NCBI GenBank assembly: GCA_027484725.1
Contig: JAIXSK010000015.1
Coordinates: 1 to 61,241 of the forward strand
Origin: Flavobacterium sp.
GTDB lineage: Bacteria; Bacteroidota; Bacteroidia; Flavobacteriales; Flavobacteriaceae
Length of the DNA: 61,241 bases
Reading direction: 5' to 3'
Positions within the stretch are counted from its first letter, which is position 1; every line of letters starts with the position of its first letter. The notes beneath the pieces are model-generated. The model was not told the DNA's origin. It saw only the letters and a list, made by a program, of their open reading frames with translations, and did no database searches. This document shows positions 34,041 to 42,771 of the stretch, piece after piece. The position numbers and the translations under genes are program-made.

Positions 34041-35015
34041 ATGAAGCACATAGCCATCATTATGGGCGGCTACTCAAGCGAATTTGAAATTTCGCTCAAA
34101 AGTGGCAACGTAGTTTATCAATACCTTGACAAAAACCGCTATGTCGGTTACCGCATTCATATCTTTCGGGAAAAATGGGTATATGTCAACGATCAAAACC
34201 AAGAATTCCCCATTGATAAAAATGATTTTTCGGTAACAGTCAACGGCCAAAAAATCACTTTTGATGCGGTGTTCAACGCCATCCACGGAACGCCCGGCGA
34301 AGACGGACTCATGCAAGCCTATTTTGATTTGATTGGTTTGCCGCAATCGTCCTGTGATTATTACCAAGCGGCGCTTACGTTCAACAAACGCGATTTGCTT
34401 TCGGTGCTCAAACCCTACGGCATTAAATGCGCCGAATCTTATTATTTGAACAAAGGCGATGTCATTGATACCGCAGCCATTGTGGCCAAAGTGGGTTTGC
34501 CTTGTTTTGTAAAACCCAACAAATCGGGTTCGAGTTTTGGTATTTCAAAAGTAAAAACCCAGGCCGAATTGCCCATTGCCATTGAAGTAGCCTACAAAGA
34601 AGACAGCGAAATCATCATTGAAAGTTTCCTTGATGGCACTGAAGTTTCTGTAGGCGTGATCAACTACCACGGAAAAGTCACCGTTTTGCCCATGACCGAA
34701 ATTGTTTCAGAAAATGACTTTTTTGACTATGAAGCCAAATATTTGGGCAAATCACAAGAAATCACACCGGCGAGAATTTCACCCGAACTCACTCAAAAAG
34801 TTAGTGCAGTAGCCAAACGCGCCTATGAAATCTTAAAAATGAAAGGTTTTTCCAGAAGTGAATTTATCATTGTGGGCGATGAACCCTATATGCTTGAGAT
34901 GAATACCATTCCGGGCTTGACCACCGAAAGTTTGATTCCGCAACAAGCGCGTGCCGCCGGAATTTCATTAGAAGATTTATTCACCAATGCCATTGAGTTG
35001 GCGCTTACAAAGTAA
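34041..35015 (+). CDS. ddl: D-alanine--D-alanine ligase
   Basis: The 324-aa ATP-grasp enzyme joins two D-Ala for peptidoglycan precursors. Motifs: IMGGYSSEFEISL, FNAIHGTPGEDG, VKPNKSGSSFGISKV, DGTEVSVGVI and LEMNTIPGLTTESLIPQQA. The ATG at 34041 (MKHIAIIMGG) is chosen; an in-frame extension to 33912 would be translated from repeat DNA. Downstream is coaD on the same strand with the 8-bp arrays between. Confidence 0.97.
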   Translation: MKHIAIIMGGYSSEFEISLKSGNVVYQYLDKNRYVGYRIHIFREKWVYVNDQNQEFPIDKNDFSVTVNGQKITFDAVFNAIHGTPGEDGLMQAYFDLIGLPQSSCDYYQAALTFNKRDLLSVLKPYGIKCAESYYLNKGDVIDTAAIVAKVGLPCFVKPNKSGSSFGISKVKTQAELPIAIEVAYKEDSEIIIESFLDGTEVSVGVINYHGKVTVLPMTEIVSENDFFDYEAKYLGKSQEITPARISPELTQKVSAVAKRAYEILKMKGFSRSEFIIVGDEPYMLEMNTIPGLTTESLIPQQARAAGISLEDLFTNAIELALTK

Positions 35016-35016
35016 C

Positions 35017-35048
35017 TGAGATGCTAAGTTGCTGAGCCGCTGAGTTTG
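35017..35048 (+). repeat. Short 8-bp tandem array after ddl, left arm
   Basis: Directly after the ddl stop there are four 8-bp units: TGAGATGC, TAAGTTGC, TGAGCCGC, TGAGTTTG. They resemble the units of the array at 35163-35258 read on the opposite strand (TGAGTGCC, TGAGAGCC). Confidence 0.6.
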
Positions 35049-35162
35049 AGAGATAGTTTACTGAGACAAATGTTTTCTGTTGAAAAAAATGATGTGTAAA
35101 ACCAGAAAATAAAAATACACAATACAGCTAAAAAAGGTAATTTAGCTTTTTAAGTTAAGCAA

Positions 35163-35258
35163 GGCACTCAGGCACTCAGGCACTCAGGCACTCAGGCACT
35201 CAGGCACTCAGGCACTCAGGCTCTCAGGCTCTCAGGCTCTCAGGCTCTCAGGCTCTCA
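35163..35258 (-). repeat. Perfect 8-bp tandem array (12 units) before coaD
   Basis: Seven exact copies of GGCACTCA (35163-35218) are followed by five exact copies of GGCTCTCA (35219-35258). The two blocks differ by a single base, as expected for expansion by slippage after one mutation. The array ends 11 bp before the coaD start codon. It contains no spacers, so it is not CRISPR. Confidence 0.95.
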
Positions 35259-35269
35259 AAATAAAAAAA

Positions 35270-35722
35270 ATGAAAAAAGCCATTTTTCCCGGTTCTTTTG
35301 ACCCCATTACGCTGGGTCATTATGATATTATCAAACGCGGTGTTTCGTTGTTTGATGAAGTGATTGTGGCCATTGGTGTCAACGCTGACAAAAAATATAT
35401 GTTTCCGCTGGAGCAACGCAAAAAATTTATTGAAGAAGCCTTTAAAGACGAGCCCAAAGTTTCGGTGGTTACCTATGAAGGTTTGACCATTGATTTGTGT
35501 CGAAAAATGAATGCGGACTTTATTTTGCGCGGTTTGCGCAATCCGGCAGACTTTGAATTTGAAAAGGCCATTGCGCACACCAACCGCAAGCTCTCAAAAA
35601 TTGAAACGGTATTTTTGCTCACGGCTTCAAAAACTTCGTACATCAGTTCGAGCATCGTGCGCGATGTAATTCGCAACGGCGGTGATTTTTCTGTATTGGT
35701 TCCGGATTCGGTTCAGTTGTGA
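35270..35722 (+). CDS. coaD: Phosphopantetheine adenylyltransferase
   Basis: The 150-aa nucleotidyltransferase makes dephospho-CoA from phosphopantetheine and ATP. Motifs: FPGSFDPITLGHYDIIKR (T/HxGH site), ADFILRGLRNPADFEFE and TSYISSSIVRDVI. Length is normal. Expression may be affected by the 96-bp tandem array just upstream. Confidence 0.97.
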   Translation: MKKAIFPGSFDPITLGHYDIIKRGVSLFDEVIVAIGVNADKKYMFPLEQRKKFIEEAFKDEPKVSVVTYEGLTIDLCRKMNADFILRGLRNPADFEFEKAIAHTNRKLSKIETVFLLTASKTSYISSSIVRDVIRNGGDFSVLVPDSVQL

Positions 35723-35738
35723 TTTTTCATGGACACGA

Positions 35739-35830
35739 GCGTGCGTGAGGGATGGCAACGGTTAGCCCGCAGGCGCAAAGTATGAGCGCCGAGGACTATG
35801 AGTGAACAGCCCGACCCGCAGGGGCACGCC
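35739..35830 (-). repeat. Interspersed intergenic element, GGGTCGGGCTG type, copy 2
   Basis: On the minus strand: GGCGTGCCCCTGCGGGTC, GGGCTGTTCAC, a variable middle with GGCGCTCATACTTTGCGCC, then TTGCCATCCCTCACGCACG. It shares GGGTCGGGCTGTTC and TGCCATCCCTnACGC with 4783-4905, while the middle is unrelated. It lies in the convergent gap between coaD and the NUDIX gene. Confidence 0.65.
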
Positions 35831-35889
35831 TAAAATAAAAAAGGGGCGCGTTATTGATTTGGGCAACCTCTGTTTTTTATGGGTTTAAC

Positions 35890-36492
35890 TTACGATGAAA
35901 CGGTTTGGTTCTCGAACAATAATTTGATGTTTTCGTAAGAGTTTTTGAGCGCTTCTTTAATTTGCTCTGGGTTGAGCCAAGCCACTTGCTCAATGCCTTC
36001 TTCGGCCTGCCCTACCGGAATACCATTGTAATCAGTATACATTTCAAACCAATGCGTGATTTTGAGTTTGTAGACTCCGTTGCGCTTAAAAATATGATAG
36101 GTTTTTTGCAGTTTTCTTTTGACGGTTAAGCCGTTGACGCCGGTTTCTTCTTCAACCTCGCGCATGGCGGCGTGTTTCATTTTTTCGCGTTTTTCTTTTC
36201 CGCCTTTGGGTAAATCCCATTTTCCGTTGCGCAAAATAAAGAGCACTTCGCCTTGGCTGTTATAAACCAATCCGCCTCCGGCACGCTGTACCGGGATTTT
36301 TTCTTTGAGTTTTTTGAAGATTATTTTTTCATCCGGATAGTACAAATAACACTTTTTAATTTTGTTATTGAACATCTTGATGACCAACTTTTTGATGTCA
36401 GTACTCTCAAGTAAAAAGAGCTGAAAATCGGTCTCTTTAACAATCTGATTTGTGAGGAAAAAAGGTTTATCGTTGACAAAAACTTTATACAT
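35890..36492 (-). CDS. NUDIX hydrolase
   Basis: The 200-aa protein has an N-terminal part of about 75 residues (MYKVFVNDKPFFLT...) and a NUDIX domain with the box around GGKEKREKMKHAAMREVEEE and TG (about 119-140). NUDIX enzymes cleave nucleoside diphosphates linked to another moiety; the N-terminal extension is common in flavobacterial members, and the substrate is unknown. It is divergent from pyrE with only 8 bp between start codons. Confidence 0.88.
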   Translation of the reverse strand: MYKVFVNDKPFFLTNQIVKETDFQLFLLESTDIKKLVIKMFNNKIKKCYLYYPDEKIIFKKLKEKIPVQRAGGGLVYNSQGEVLFILRNGKWDLPKGGKEKREKMKHAAMREVEEETGVNGLTVKRKLQKTYHIFKRNGVYKLKITHWFEMYTDYNGIPVGQAEEGIEQVAWLNPEQIKEALKNSYENIKLLFENQTVSS

Positions 36493-36495
36493 TTG
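36488..36495 (+). promoter_or_regulatory. -7 element of pyrE overlapping the NUDIX start codon
   Basis: TACATTTG matches TAnnTTTG and ends 5 bp before the pyrE ATG, so transcription would start at or next to the start codon. It overlaps the NUDIX start codon on the other strand (36490-36492). No good TTG is present at 19-21 nt. Confidence 0.5.
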
Positions 36496-36500
36496 TACCT

Positions 36501-37148
36501 ATGATTTTTAATAAAGAAACCGCCGAAAAAACAGCAGAATTGCTTTTGCAAATAAATGCAATTAAATTGAATCCGAAAAATCCTTTTACCTGGGCATCGG
36601 GTTGGAAATCGCCTATTTATTGTGACAATAGGCTTACGTTGTCGTTTCCGGCTATTAGAAATTACATCCGCGAAGAGTTTTCAAAAAACATCGAAAAGCA
36701 ATTTGGCAAACCCGATGTGATTGCCGGCGTAGCTACCGGTGCTATTGGTATTGGAATGCTTGTGGCTGAATATATGGGACTGCCTTTTGTGTATGTGCGC
36801 CCTGAACCTAAAAAACACGGCCGCCAAAACCAAGTGGAAGGTTTCTTGCAAAAAGGACAAAATGTGGTGGTAGTAGAAGACCTGATCAGCACCGGAAAAA
36901 GCAGCTTATTGGCCGTACAAGCCATCAAAGATGCGGGTGCCAACGTCAAAGGAATGGTGGCTATTTTTACCTATGGTTTTGAACAGGCCAGAGAAAGTTT
37001 TGAACAAGCACACGTAGAATTGTTCACTTTGAGCAGCTATCCCCATTTACTCAATTTGGCCGTTGCTAAAAATTACATCACCGAAGCTGAGCAAGCTACT
37101 TTACAAGAATGGAGTAGCTCACCGGAAACTTGGGGTGTTGAAGTATAA
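36501..37148 (+). CDS. pyrE: Orotate phosphoribosyltransferase
   Basis: The 215-aa enzyme makes orotidine monophosphate from orotate and PRPP in pyrimidine synthesis. Motifs: FTWASGWKSPIYCDNRL at the N-terminus, GVATGAIGIGMLVAEYMGLPF, KKHGRQNQVEG and the PRPP loop VVVVEDLISTGKSSL. Length is normal. The SRPBCC gene follows after 25 bp. Confidence 0.97.
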   Translation: MIFNKETAEKTAELLLQINAIKLNPKNPFTWASGWKSPIYCDNRLTLSFPAIRNYIREEFSKNIEKQFGKPDVIAGVATGAIGIGMLVAEYMGLPFVYVRPEPKKHGRQNQVEGFLQKGQNVVVVEDLISTGKSSLLAVQAIKDAGANVKGMVAIFTYGFEQARESFEQAHVELFTLSSYPHLLNLAVAKNYITEAEQATLQEWSSSPETWGVEV

Positions 37149-37173
37149 TTTCAAAATTCAAGAACCAAATAAT

Positions 37174-37566
37174 ATGAACCTAGAAAGCCCAAAAGTAACT
37201 GTAGAAAAATCAGCGCAAGATCTTTTTAATCAACTCACCGATGTCAAAAACTTTGAAAAGTTGATGCCGGAAAACATAGCAAAATTTGAGTTACTCGGTG
37301 AAGATACTTTTGTTTTTGGATTGAAAGGAATGCCTGAAATTAAATTGCGCCTCAAAGAACAAGTGGCGCCCAACAAAGTTGTTTTGGGAGCTGTAAGCGA
37401 TAAACTTCCATTTTCGTTGACTGCTCAAATTGATGCATTAGCACCTACACAAGCTGCGGTACAATTGTTTTTTGAAGGCGAATTCAATGCCATGATGGCC
37501 ATGATGATTAAAGGGCCCATTAGCAAATTTTTAGAAACGTTGGCCCAAAACATGCCAAAGTTATAA
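37174..37566 (+). CDS. SRPBCC family protein
   Basis: A 130-aa protein starting MNLESPKVTVEKSAQDLFN (ATG at 37174). A longer frame from 37063 would overlap pyrE by 86 bp and is rejected. It has the N-terminal helix and the long C-terminal helix (MMAMMIKGPISKFLETLAQNM) of the START-like fold, with a small cavity predicted. Its location directly after pyrE is common in flavobacteria. Ligand unknown. Confidence 0.85.
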   Translation: MNLESPKVTVEKSAQDLFNQLTDVKNFEKLMPENIAKFELLGEDTFVFGLKGMPEIKLRLKEQVAPNKVVLGAVSDKLPFSLTAQIDALAPTQAAVQLFFEGEFNAMMAMMIKGPISKFLETLAQNMPKL

Positions 37567-37694
37567 ATCATAGCTTCTTCTTTTGGTTACCCCAAAATAA
37601 AATGGGGCAAACCGACAATTAAGCCTTTTTTTAAATCAATTACCGGCGCATTTTAACGTTTCATCGTTTTTTTTGGTTGCATAACAGAATTTTT

Positions 37695-37725
37695 TTGCAA
37701 CTCATGTTGTTTATAGTTAATCTTG
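37695..37725 (+). promoter_or_regulatory. Promoter of the ABC exporter operon
   Basis: TTG (37695-37697), 20 nt, then TAATCTTG (37718-37725), one mismatch from TAnnTTTG. The leader of about 70 nt holds an inverted repeat TGATTAA/TTAATCA (about 37740-37770). Nothing else is seen in the 236-bp gap, and no double-glycine precursor peptide could be found there. Confidence 0.55.
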
Positions 37726-37802
37726 CCTAAGAATTATTTGATTAACAATCTGATAACGATATATTAATCAGTAATAAACTGGACAAGATAAACCCCTAAT
37801 CT

Positions 37803-40217
37803 ATGCCAAAAACAGACCAACAACTCAAAAACAATGACTGTGGAATCAGTGCCGTCAAGACGGTATTCAATATCTTCGAGAAAAACATCTCACGCAAGTA
37901 TATTGAAGAAAACATTCCTTTAGACCAAAAAGGAACGCGTCTTTCGGATCTAAAAACTTTTCTGAACAACAACGGATTTGACGCCAAAACACGCTTGCTT
38001 GATGTGAACTACATTGTGGGCAACGAGGCGCATTTGAATTATTTGTTTCCGTTTATCATGCCGGTACGACACAAAAACGGAACGCGTTTTATTGTAGTGA
38101 ATGAAATCAAAGGCCGCAAGTTTAAAGTATTTGATCCGGGCAAAGGCAGCCAGTACTATTTGACTTTGGCCGAACTCAAGAACAAAGCCATCAGCAACAA
38201 AACCGACTGGGAAGAAGCCGATGTCGAAGACAGAATTGCAGCCATTTGTTCAGAAGATTTAAAAGATTTTAAACTTGATTACACAGAGGCCATCCGCGAA
38301 AACGGACATGCTACCATCTTCAACAAACTCACTTATTTTAAATACCTCAAAGAAAATTTTGGTTTCAAAGACACCGAAGCCGAAAAAAACTTTTTGGTAG
38401 ATTTGCTCAAAAATCAAGAAATTTCAAGTGTTCCAAACAGCTTCAAAACTTTGGAACTTGAAAAAGGCAAAATCAAAAACAAAGCGCCTCTGATCTTAAC
38501 GGTCAAGTCAAACGAAGAAAAAGAAAAAACCATTTCTTATCCTGAGGAAGTGCGCGGAAGCTTGTACTGGCAGCTTTTCAAACAACTTGGTGACTACAAA
38601 CAATTGTGGTATATCTATATTTTTGCGGCCTTGTTCTCTGCAACCACAGCTCAGATTGCGGTGTTTACCAATCAGATTTTGATTGACAATGTATTGCCAA
38701 CCTACAACATGAATACTTTGATTTTGTTTGCGATTGGGTTGGGTATTTACAAAGTATTTGACTTGTTTACGACTTTGTACAAAAATTACGTGAGCATGCA
38801 TTTGGGTAATGCGCTTGATCGATATTTCTTGTTTTCGTTTGACGAAAAAATCAACAATTCATCGCTTGCCTATATTCACTCATACAAAAAAGGTGATTTG
38901 ATGGAACGCGTAAGCGACTCGATGAAGCTCAAAACCTTCTTCATGAAATTCTTTACCGGAATTTTGGTTGATTTGAGCGTGTCGTTGTATTCGCTTTGTA
39001 TTTTGTTCTTTATTGACAAAATGCTCACCATGATTGTAGTGGTGGTCATGGTGATGTTTGTGTTTTGGTTTAAATTCATCACTCCTTATCTCAAACAAAA
39101 TGAGCGTTTGCGATACATTCGCAAGGCTGATTTCATCTCAAGAATGATGGAAAAAGTTGAAGGTATTCAAGTGATTAAAAGTTTTAGAATTGAGCGTTTT
39201 CACTCAAATAAAATCTACTCAAGCATCAATGACTATTTGCGCATTCAGCTTAGAAACGGCTATGTTGATTTGATCAACAAAACCATTGTTGCGCTCATTA
39301 TCATTTTTTCATCGGTATTGATTACAGTATTTTTGACCAAATCAGCCATTGAAACGCAAATCATTACACTGGGGCAAATTGTAACGTTTATTGCTTTATC
39401 TTCTAAAATTTTCTCATCACTTAAAGGTATTTTAGACGACAACATGACACTGCAAGAAAATGAGGTTATCTTAAGACGTTACCTGGATTTTGATGAAGCA
39501 GCCCAAACAGAAACTTCAAAAGGCATCAAAGATTTTACAATTGACAAAATTGAATTTCAAAGCATACACTACAGTTATATTCCGAATGAGCACGTCTTGA
39601 AAGACATCAACCTCAAGATGAAAAAAGGAGAGAAAATTAAGATTGAAGGTCAAAACGGTTCCGGAAAATCAACGTTCAGTAAAATTCTCACCACGCTGTA
39701 CCGACCGGATTCAGGTGCGATTCTGATCAACAACCGCGAAATTAAATTTTACGATGCTGAAAAGGTGCGCGAGAAAATTTTGCTCGTAACCAATGAAGAT
39801 ATTTTGTTCAACGATACCATTTACAACAACATCGCTTTGGGCAAAAATATTGAGATTACCGATATTTTAGACCGCGCCAAAGAAATCAATTTCTATGATT
39901 TTATTGCTTCAAAAGAAGACGGTTTGGAATTTATCATTAATGAAAACGGTAAAAACCTCTCTACCGGACAACGCAAAAAAATTCTGTTGCTCAGAGCTTT
40001 GTTTGCCGATACCGAAATTGTGATTCTGGATGAAGTGCTCTCAGGCATGGACATCGAGTCAAGAAATAAAGTAGAAACGCTGGTAGATCATGACAATGAC
40101 AAAACCTACATTGTCATTTCGCACGAGCCGATCAAAAACATCAACTTTTCGAAAAAATACAAAATAACCAATGGAGAACTCTACATTTTACAACACGAAG
40201 TCGATCAATTTTATTAA
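37803..40217 (+). CDS. Peptidase-domain (C39-like) ABC exporter
   Basis: The 804-aa half-transporter has an N-terminal C39-like domain (about 1-120), a linker of about 140 residues, six TM helices (from about 268) and an ATPase domain with Walker A GQNGSGKST (about 615), signature LSTGQ (about 719), Walker B VILDEVLSGMD and His in VISHE. Cys13 (NNDCGIS) and Asp111 (FDPGKG) of the peptidase are kept, but the position of the catalytic His, before the F-I-V-V strand, is Arg95. The Q-loop reads VTNED, with Asn where Gln is usual. It may bind rather than cleave its substrate. It is the first gene of an ABC-HlyD-TolC operon. Confidence 0.92.
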   Translation: MPKTDQQLKNNDCGISAVKTVFNIFEKNISRKYIEENIPLDQKGTRLSDLKTFLNNNGFDAKTRLLDVNYIVGNEAHLNYLFPFIMPVRHKNGTRFIVVNEIKGRKFKVFDPGKGSQYYLTLAELKNKAISNKTDWEEADVEDRIAAICSEDLKDFKLDYTEAIRENGHATIFNKLTYFKYLKENFGFKDTEAEKNFLVDLLKNQEISSVPNSFKTLELEKGKIKNKAPLILTVKSNEEKEKTISYPEEVRGSLYWQLFKQLGDYKQLWYIYIFAALFSATTAQIAVFTNQILIDNVLPTYNMNTLILFAIGLGIYKVFDLFTTLYKNYVSMHLGNALDRYFLFSFDEKINNSSLAYIHSYKKGDLMERVSDSMKLKTFFMKFFTGILVDLSVSLYSLCILFFIDKMLTMIVVVVMVMFVFWFKFITPYLKQNERLRYIRKADFISRMMEKVEGIQVIKSFRIERFHSNKIYSSINDYLRIQLRNGYVDLINKTIVALIIIFSSVLITVFLTKSAIETQIITLGQIVTFIALSSKIFSSLKGILDDNMTLQENEVILRRYLDFDEAAQTETSKGIKDFTIDKIEFQSIHYSYIPNEHVLKDINLKMKKGEKIKIEGQNGSGKSTFSKILTTLYRPDSGAILINNREIKFYDAEKVREKILLVTNEDILFNDTIYNNIALGKNIEITDILDRAKEINFYDFIASKEDGLEFIINENGKNLSTGQRKKILLLRALFADTEIVILDEVLSGMDIESRNKVETLVDHDNDKTYIVISHEPIKNINFSKKYKITNGELYILQHEVDQFY

Positions 40218-41400
40218 GATTCTCAATAAGATTCTCGTCGGGTTTTTGATTATTGTTGTAGTGTTAATTTTTGCCTTGAGGTTAAACGACACGGTTAGTT
40301 TCAAAGACGGTCAAATTTACTCAGACACACCCCAAATCAAAATCAACACTCCCAACGACGTTAAAGTCTTAAAAGTAGCGGTAAAAGAAGGTCAGCAAGT
40401 GCGCAAAGGCGATACGCTTTTTGTATTGGACAACAAAAAAACACAGTCAGATTACAATGTATTAAGCACTGATTTAGCCTCTAAAGAAAATAAGGTCAAA
40501 ATCATCAAAAAGCTCATTGCCAATACTACTGAACGCAAAAATGCACTCAAGCGATTGCTATCTATTCAGGCCGGCATTTACAAAACCGATCGCAGCAAAG
40601 CCGCCGCTGAGATTGAAGCTTTAAACAACAAACTGAGCTTGTCGTCACAACAAACCAATATCTTAACTGATAAGTACAAAACTGACTCGTTGTTGTATGC
40701 CAAAGGAGCCATTTCACGCTATGAAATGACTGATACCAAAAACCGCAACCTGGACATTAAAAAAGTTCAAGTAGACAATAAATCAGTTTATAGTGTCAAA
40801 AATTTTGACTATTTGAATTTATACAACAACTACAAACGATCACGCAATGATTTAGAGCGCAGTATTATTGATGTAGACAACGAACTTCAGGGCTATCAGC
40901 GCGATTTGGTTGAGTTAGAAACCGAAATTCAAGATGGGAAATACACCATGACGTATATGAGTGATGAACTCAAAAAATTAGTGGTCGTAAGTCCGGTAGA
41001 TGGAACCATTTCAAATTTATACAACTCACGTCAAAATCTTGAAATTTTGGCTAAAGGCGATTTATTGGGGATTATTGCGCCCAAAAAAGAGAATTTCTAC
41101 GCCAAAGTAACACTCAATGAAAAAGATTTGGCTTATGTAAAAAACGGGCAAGAAATCAACCTCAAACTCGATGCTTATAACTATTATCGCTTTGGCGCCA
41201 TTAAAGGAAAAATAACCTATGTATCGCCTTCAGATGTAGACAGAACGTTTTACTGCTTGGCCGTCATCAAAAAATACAACCCGAATATTACCCTTAAAGC
41301 CGGTTATAAACTCAAAGGGGAAGTAATCATTGAGCGCATGCAGTTGTATCAGTACATCATCAAAAAGTTATTCAACAAGATAGACAACAACATGAACTAG
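40171..41400 (+). CDS. HlyD-family membrane fusion protein
   Basis: The 409-aa periplasmic adaptor has one TM helix (about 20-40), split lipoyl-type parts (KVAVKEGQQVRKGDTLFVLD near 65-85 and VVVSPVDGTISNLYNSRQNL near 270-290), and between them a long coiled-coil hairpin (about 90-260). It links the ABC exporter to TolC. The start lies inside the end of the ABC gene (47-bp overlap); a later ATG would remove the cytoplasmic and TM part, so this start is kept. Confidence 0.92.
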   Translation: MENSTFYNTKSINFIKILNKILVGFLIIVVVLIFALRLNDTVSFKDGQIYSDTPQIKINTPNDVKVLKVAVKEGQQVRKGDTLFVLDNKKTQSDYNVLSTDLASKENKVKIIKKLIANTTERKNALKRLLSIQAGIYKTDRSKAAAEIEALNNKLSLSSQQTNILTDKYKTDSLLYAKGAISRYEMTDTKNRNLDIKKVQVDNKSVYSVKNFDYLNLYNNYKRSRNDLERSIIDVDNELQGYQRDLVELETEIQDGKYTMTYMSDELKKLVVVSPVDGTISNLYNSRQNLEILAKGDLLGIIAPKKENFYAKVTLNEKDLAYVKNGQEINLKLDAYNYYRFGAIKGKITYVSPSDVDRTFYCLAVIKKYNPNITLKAGYKLKGEVIIERMQLYQYIIKKLFNKIDNNMN

Positions 41401-41404
41401 CCCC

Positions 41405-42733
41405 ATGAAAAAATCTATACTCATACTTTTATTAACGCTTACAAGTTCAGCTTTTGCGCAAGATTTGTTGACTTTTAAAGATTGTCTTGATTTGGCAATG
41501 AAGAATAATCTTGATCTTAAGTCTGCCTACAATGACCAGCAAATAGCCAAAGTTCAGTACAGAACCAGTTACGGAAAACTTTTGCCCAACGTATTCGGAA
41601 GCATTGACAACAAAAACTCATGGGGACGTGAAATTGATCCGAACTCAAACTTATTTGTCAATACTGATATCAAAACTTATGTGGGTTATATGAATGCTAC
41701 CTACAACTTATTTGCTGGATTTACGGCCATCAACAACATTAAACGCAACAAACAAGAATACAAAATCAGCCAAGTCAATATTCAAAAAGTACAAAACCAA
41801 ATAACCATAGAGCTCGCACAACGATTCATTACCATTTTGTATTTACAAGAAATTATTGCGGCCAATGAAAAACAAATTGAGTCCAGCCAAAAACAACTCG
41901 AAATAGCAGAGCTTAAGTTTGCGGCCGGAAGCATAGCTGAAAGCGAAGTTTTTAAAATTAAATCCCAAAAAGCAACCGAAGAACTCAATTTGCTGACCAA
42001 CCAAAATCGTTTGACGGATAATATGGTCAACATCAAACAGCTTATGAATCTTCCGCTGGAAAAAGAAATTGTTTTGGTCAAACCTATATTTCAACTCGAT
42101 CAAAATGTAGATGTGAGCAATCCATATGACATTATTCATCAAGCCATTGAAATCAACCCATCAGTTAGTTTAACTAAAATGCGCGAGAAATCAGCCAGAA
42201 CCTCATTGGCCATTGCCCGCGGCGGAAGATTACCGGTGCTTTCCTTGCGCGCGCAATACGGTTCTCAATACACCAAAACCGATTATCAAGACGATGAACA
42301 AGATTTACTTCCAATAGAAGATCAGCTCAGAAACAACGAAGTGAATATTTTTAGAGTGAATTTGATTGTGCCGATTTTTAGTCAATTAGACAATAGGGCT
42401 AAAATAAAAACGGCTAAAATTCAATACCAACAATCCAAAATTGATACACAAATCAAACGCAATGAACTCTCTAAAGAAGTCATGCAAGCCATTACCGATA
42501 CCAAAACCTCTATCAAGAAAAAAGAAGCATCCTCTATTGCTTATGATTTTTTGCAAAAAAGCTATGAAGCAGATGCACTTAAATTTGAGATGGGCAAAAT
42601 CAACATCGGCGAACTGAACTTTACCAAAACCAACTTAAACAATTCTGAGGCGCAACTTATACAGTCAAAATATGAGTTGATGTTCAACAACGCGCTGATC
42701 AAGTTTTATCTGGGCGAAAAATTTAATCTATAA
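41405..42733 (+). CDS. TolC-family outer-membrane efflux protein
   Basis: The 442-aa protein has a signal peptide (1-18, AFAQ) and the duplicated helical-barrel pattern: LTFKDCLDLAMKNNLDLKS at the start and long helices with IESSQKQLEIAELKFAAGSIAESEVFKI and, in the second half, EADALKFEMGKINIGELNFTKT. It forms the outer-membrane duct of the tripartite exporter. Its start is 4 bp after the HlyD gene. Confidence 0.93.
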   Translation: MKKSILILLLTLTSSAFAQDLLTFKDCLDLAMKNNLDLKSAYNDQQIAKVQYRTSYGKLLPNVFGSIDNKNSWGREIDPNSNLFVNTDIKTYVGYMNATYNLFAGFTAINNIKRNKQEYKISQVNIQKVQNQITIELAQRFITILYLQEIIAANEKQIESSQKQLEIAELKFAAGSIAESEVFKIKSQKATEELNLLTNQNRLTDNMVNIKQLMNLPLEKEIVLVKPIFQLDQNVDVSNPYDIIHQAIEINPSVSLTKMREKSARTSLAIARGGRLPVLSLRAQYGSQYTKTDYQDDEQDLLPIEDQLRNNEVNIFRVNLIVPIFSQLDNRAKIKTAKIQYQQSKIDTQIKRNELSKEVMQAITDTKTSIKKKEASSIAYDFLQKSYEADALKFEMGKINIGELNFTKTNLNNSEAQLIQSKYELMFNNALIKFYLGEKFNL

Positions 42734-42748
42734 TAGATTCACACTTCT

Positions 42749-42756
42749 TATATTTG
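42749..42756 (+). promoter_or_regulatory. Candidate -7 element of the O-antigen ligase/TPR gene
   Basis: TATATTTG is a perfect TAnnTTTG match 16 bp after the tolC-family stop and 15 bp before the next start codon, suggesting the ligase gene has its own short-leader transcript besides read-through. No TTG is properly spaced. Confidence 0.45.
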
Positions 42757-42771
42757 GGTTTTCACAAAAAA

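Noticed and set aside
35163..35258. Possible CRISPR array before coaD
   Set aside because: Units are contiguous 8-mers without spacers and there are no cas genes; it is a microsatellite-like tandem repeat.
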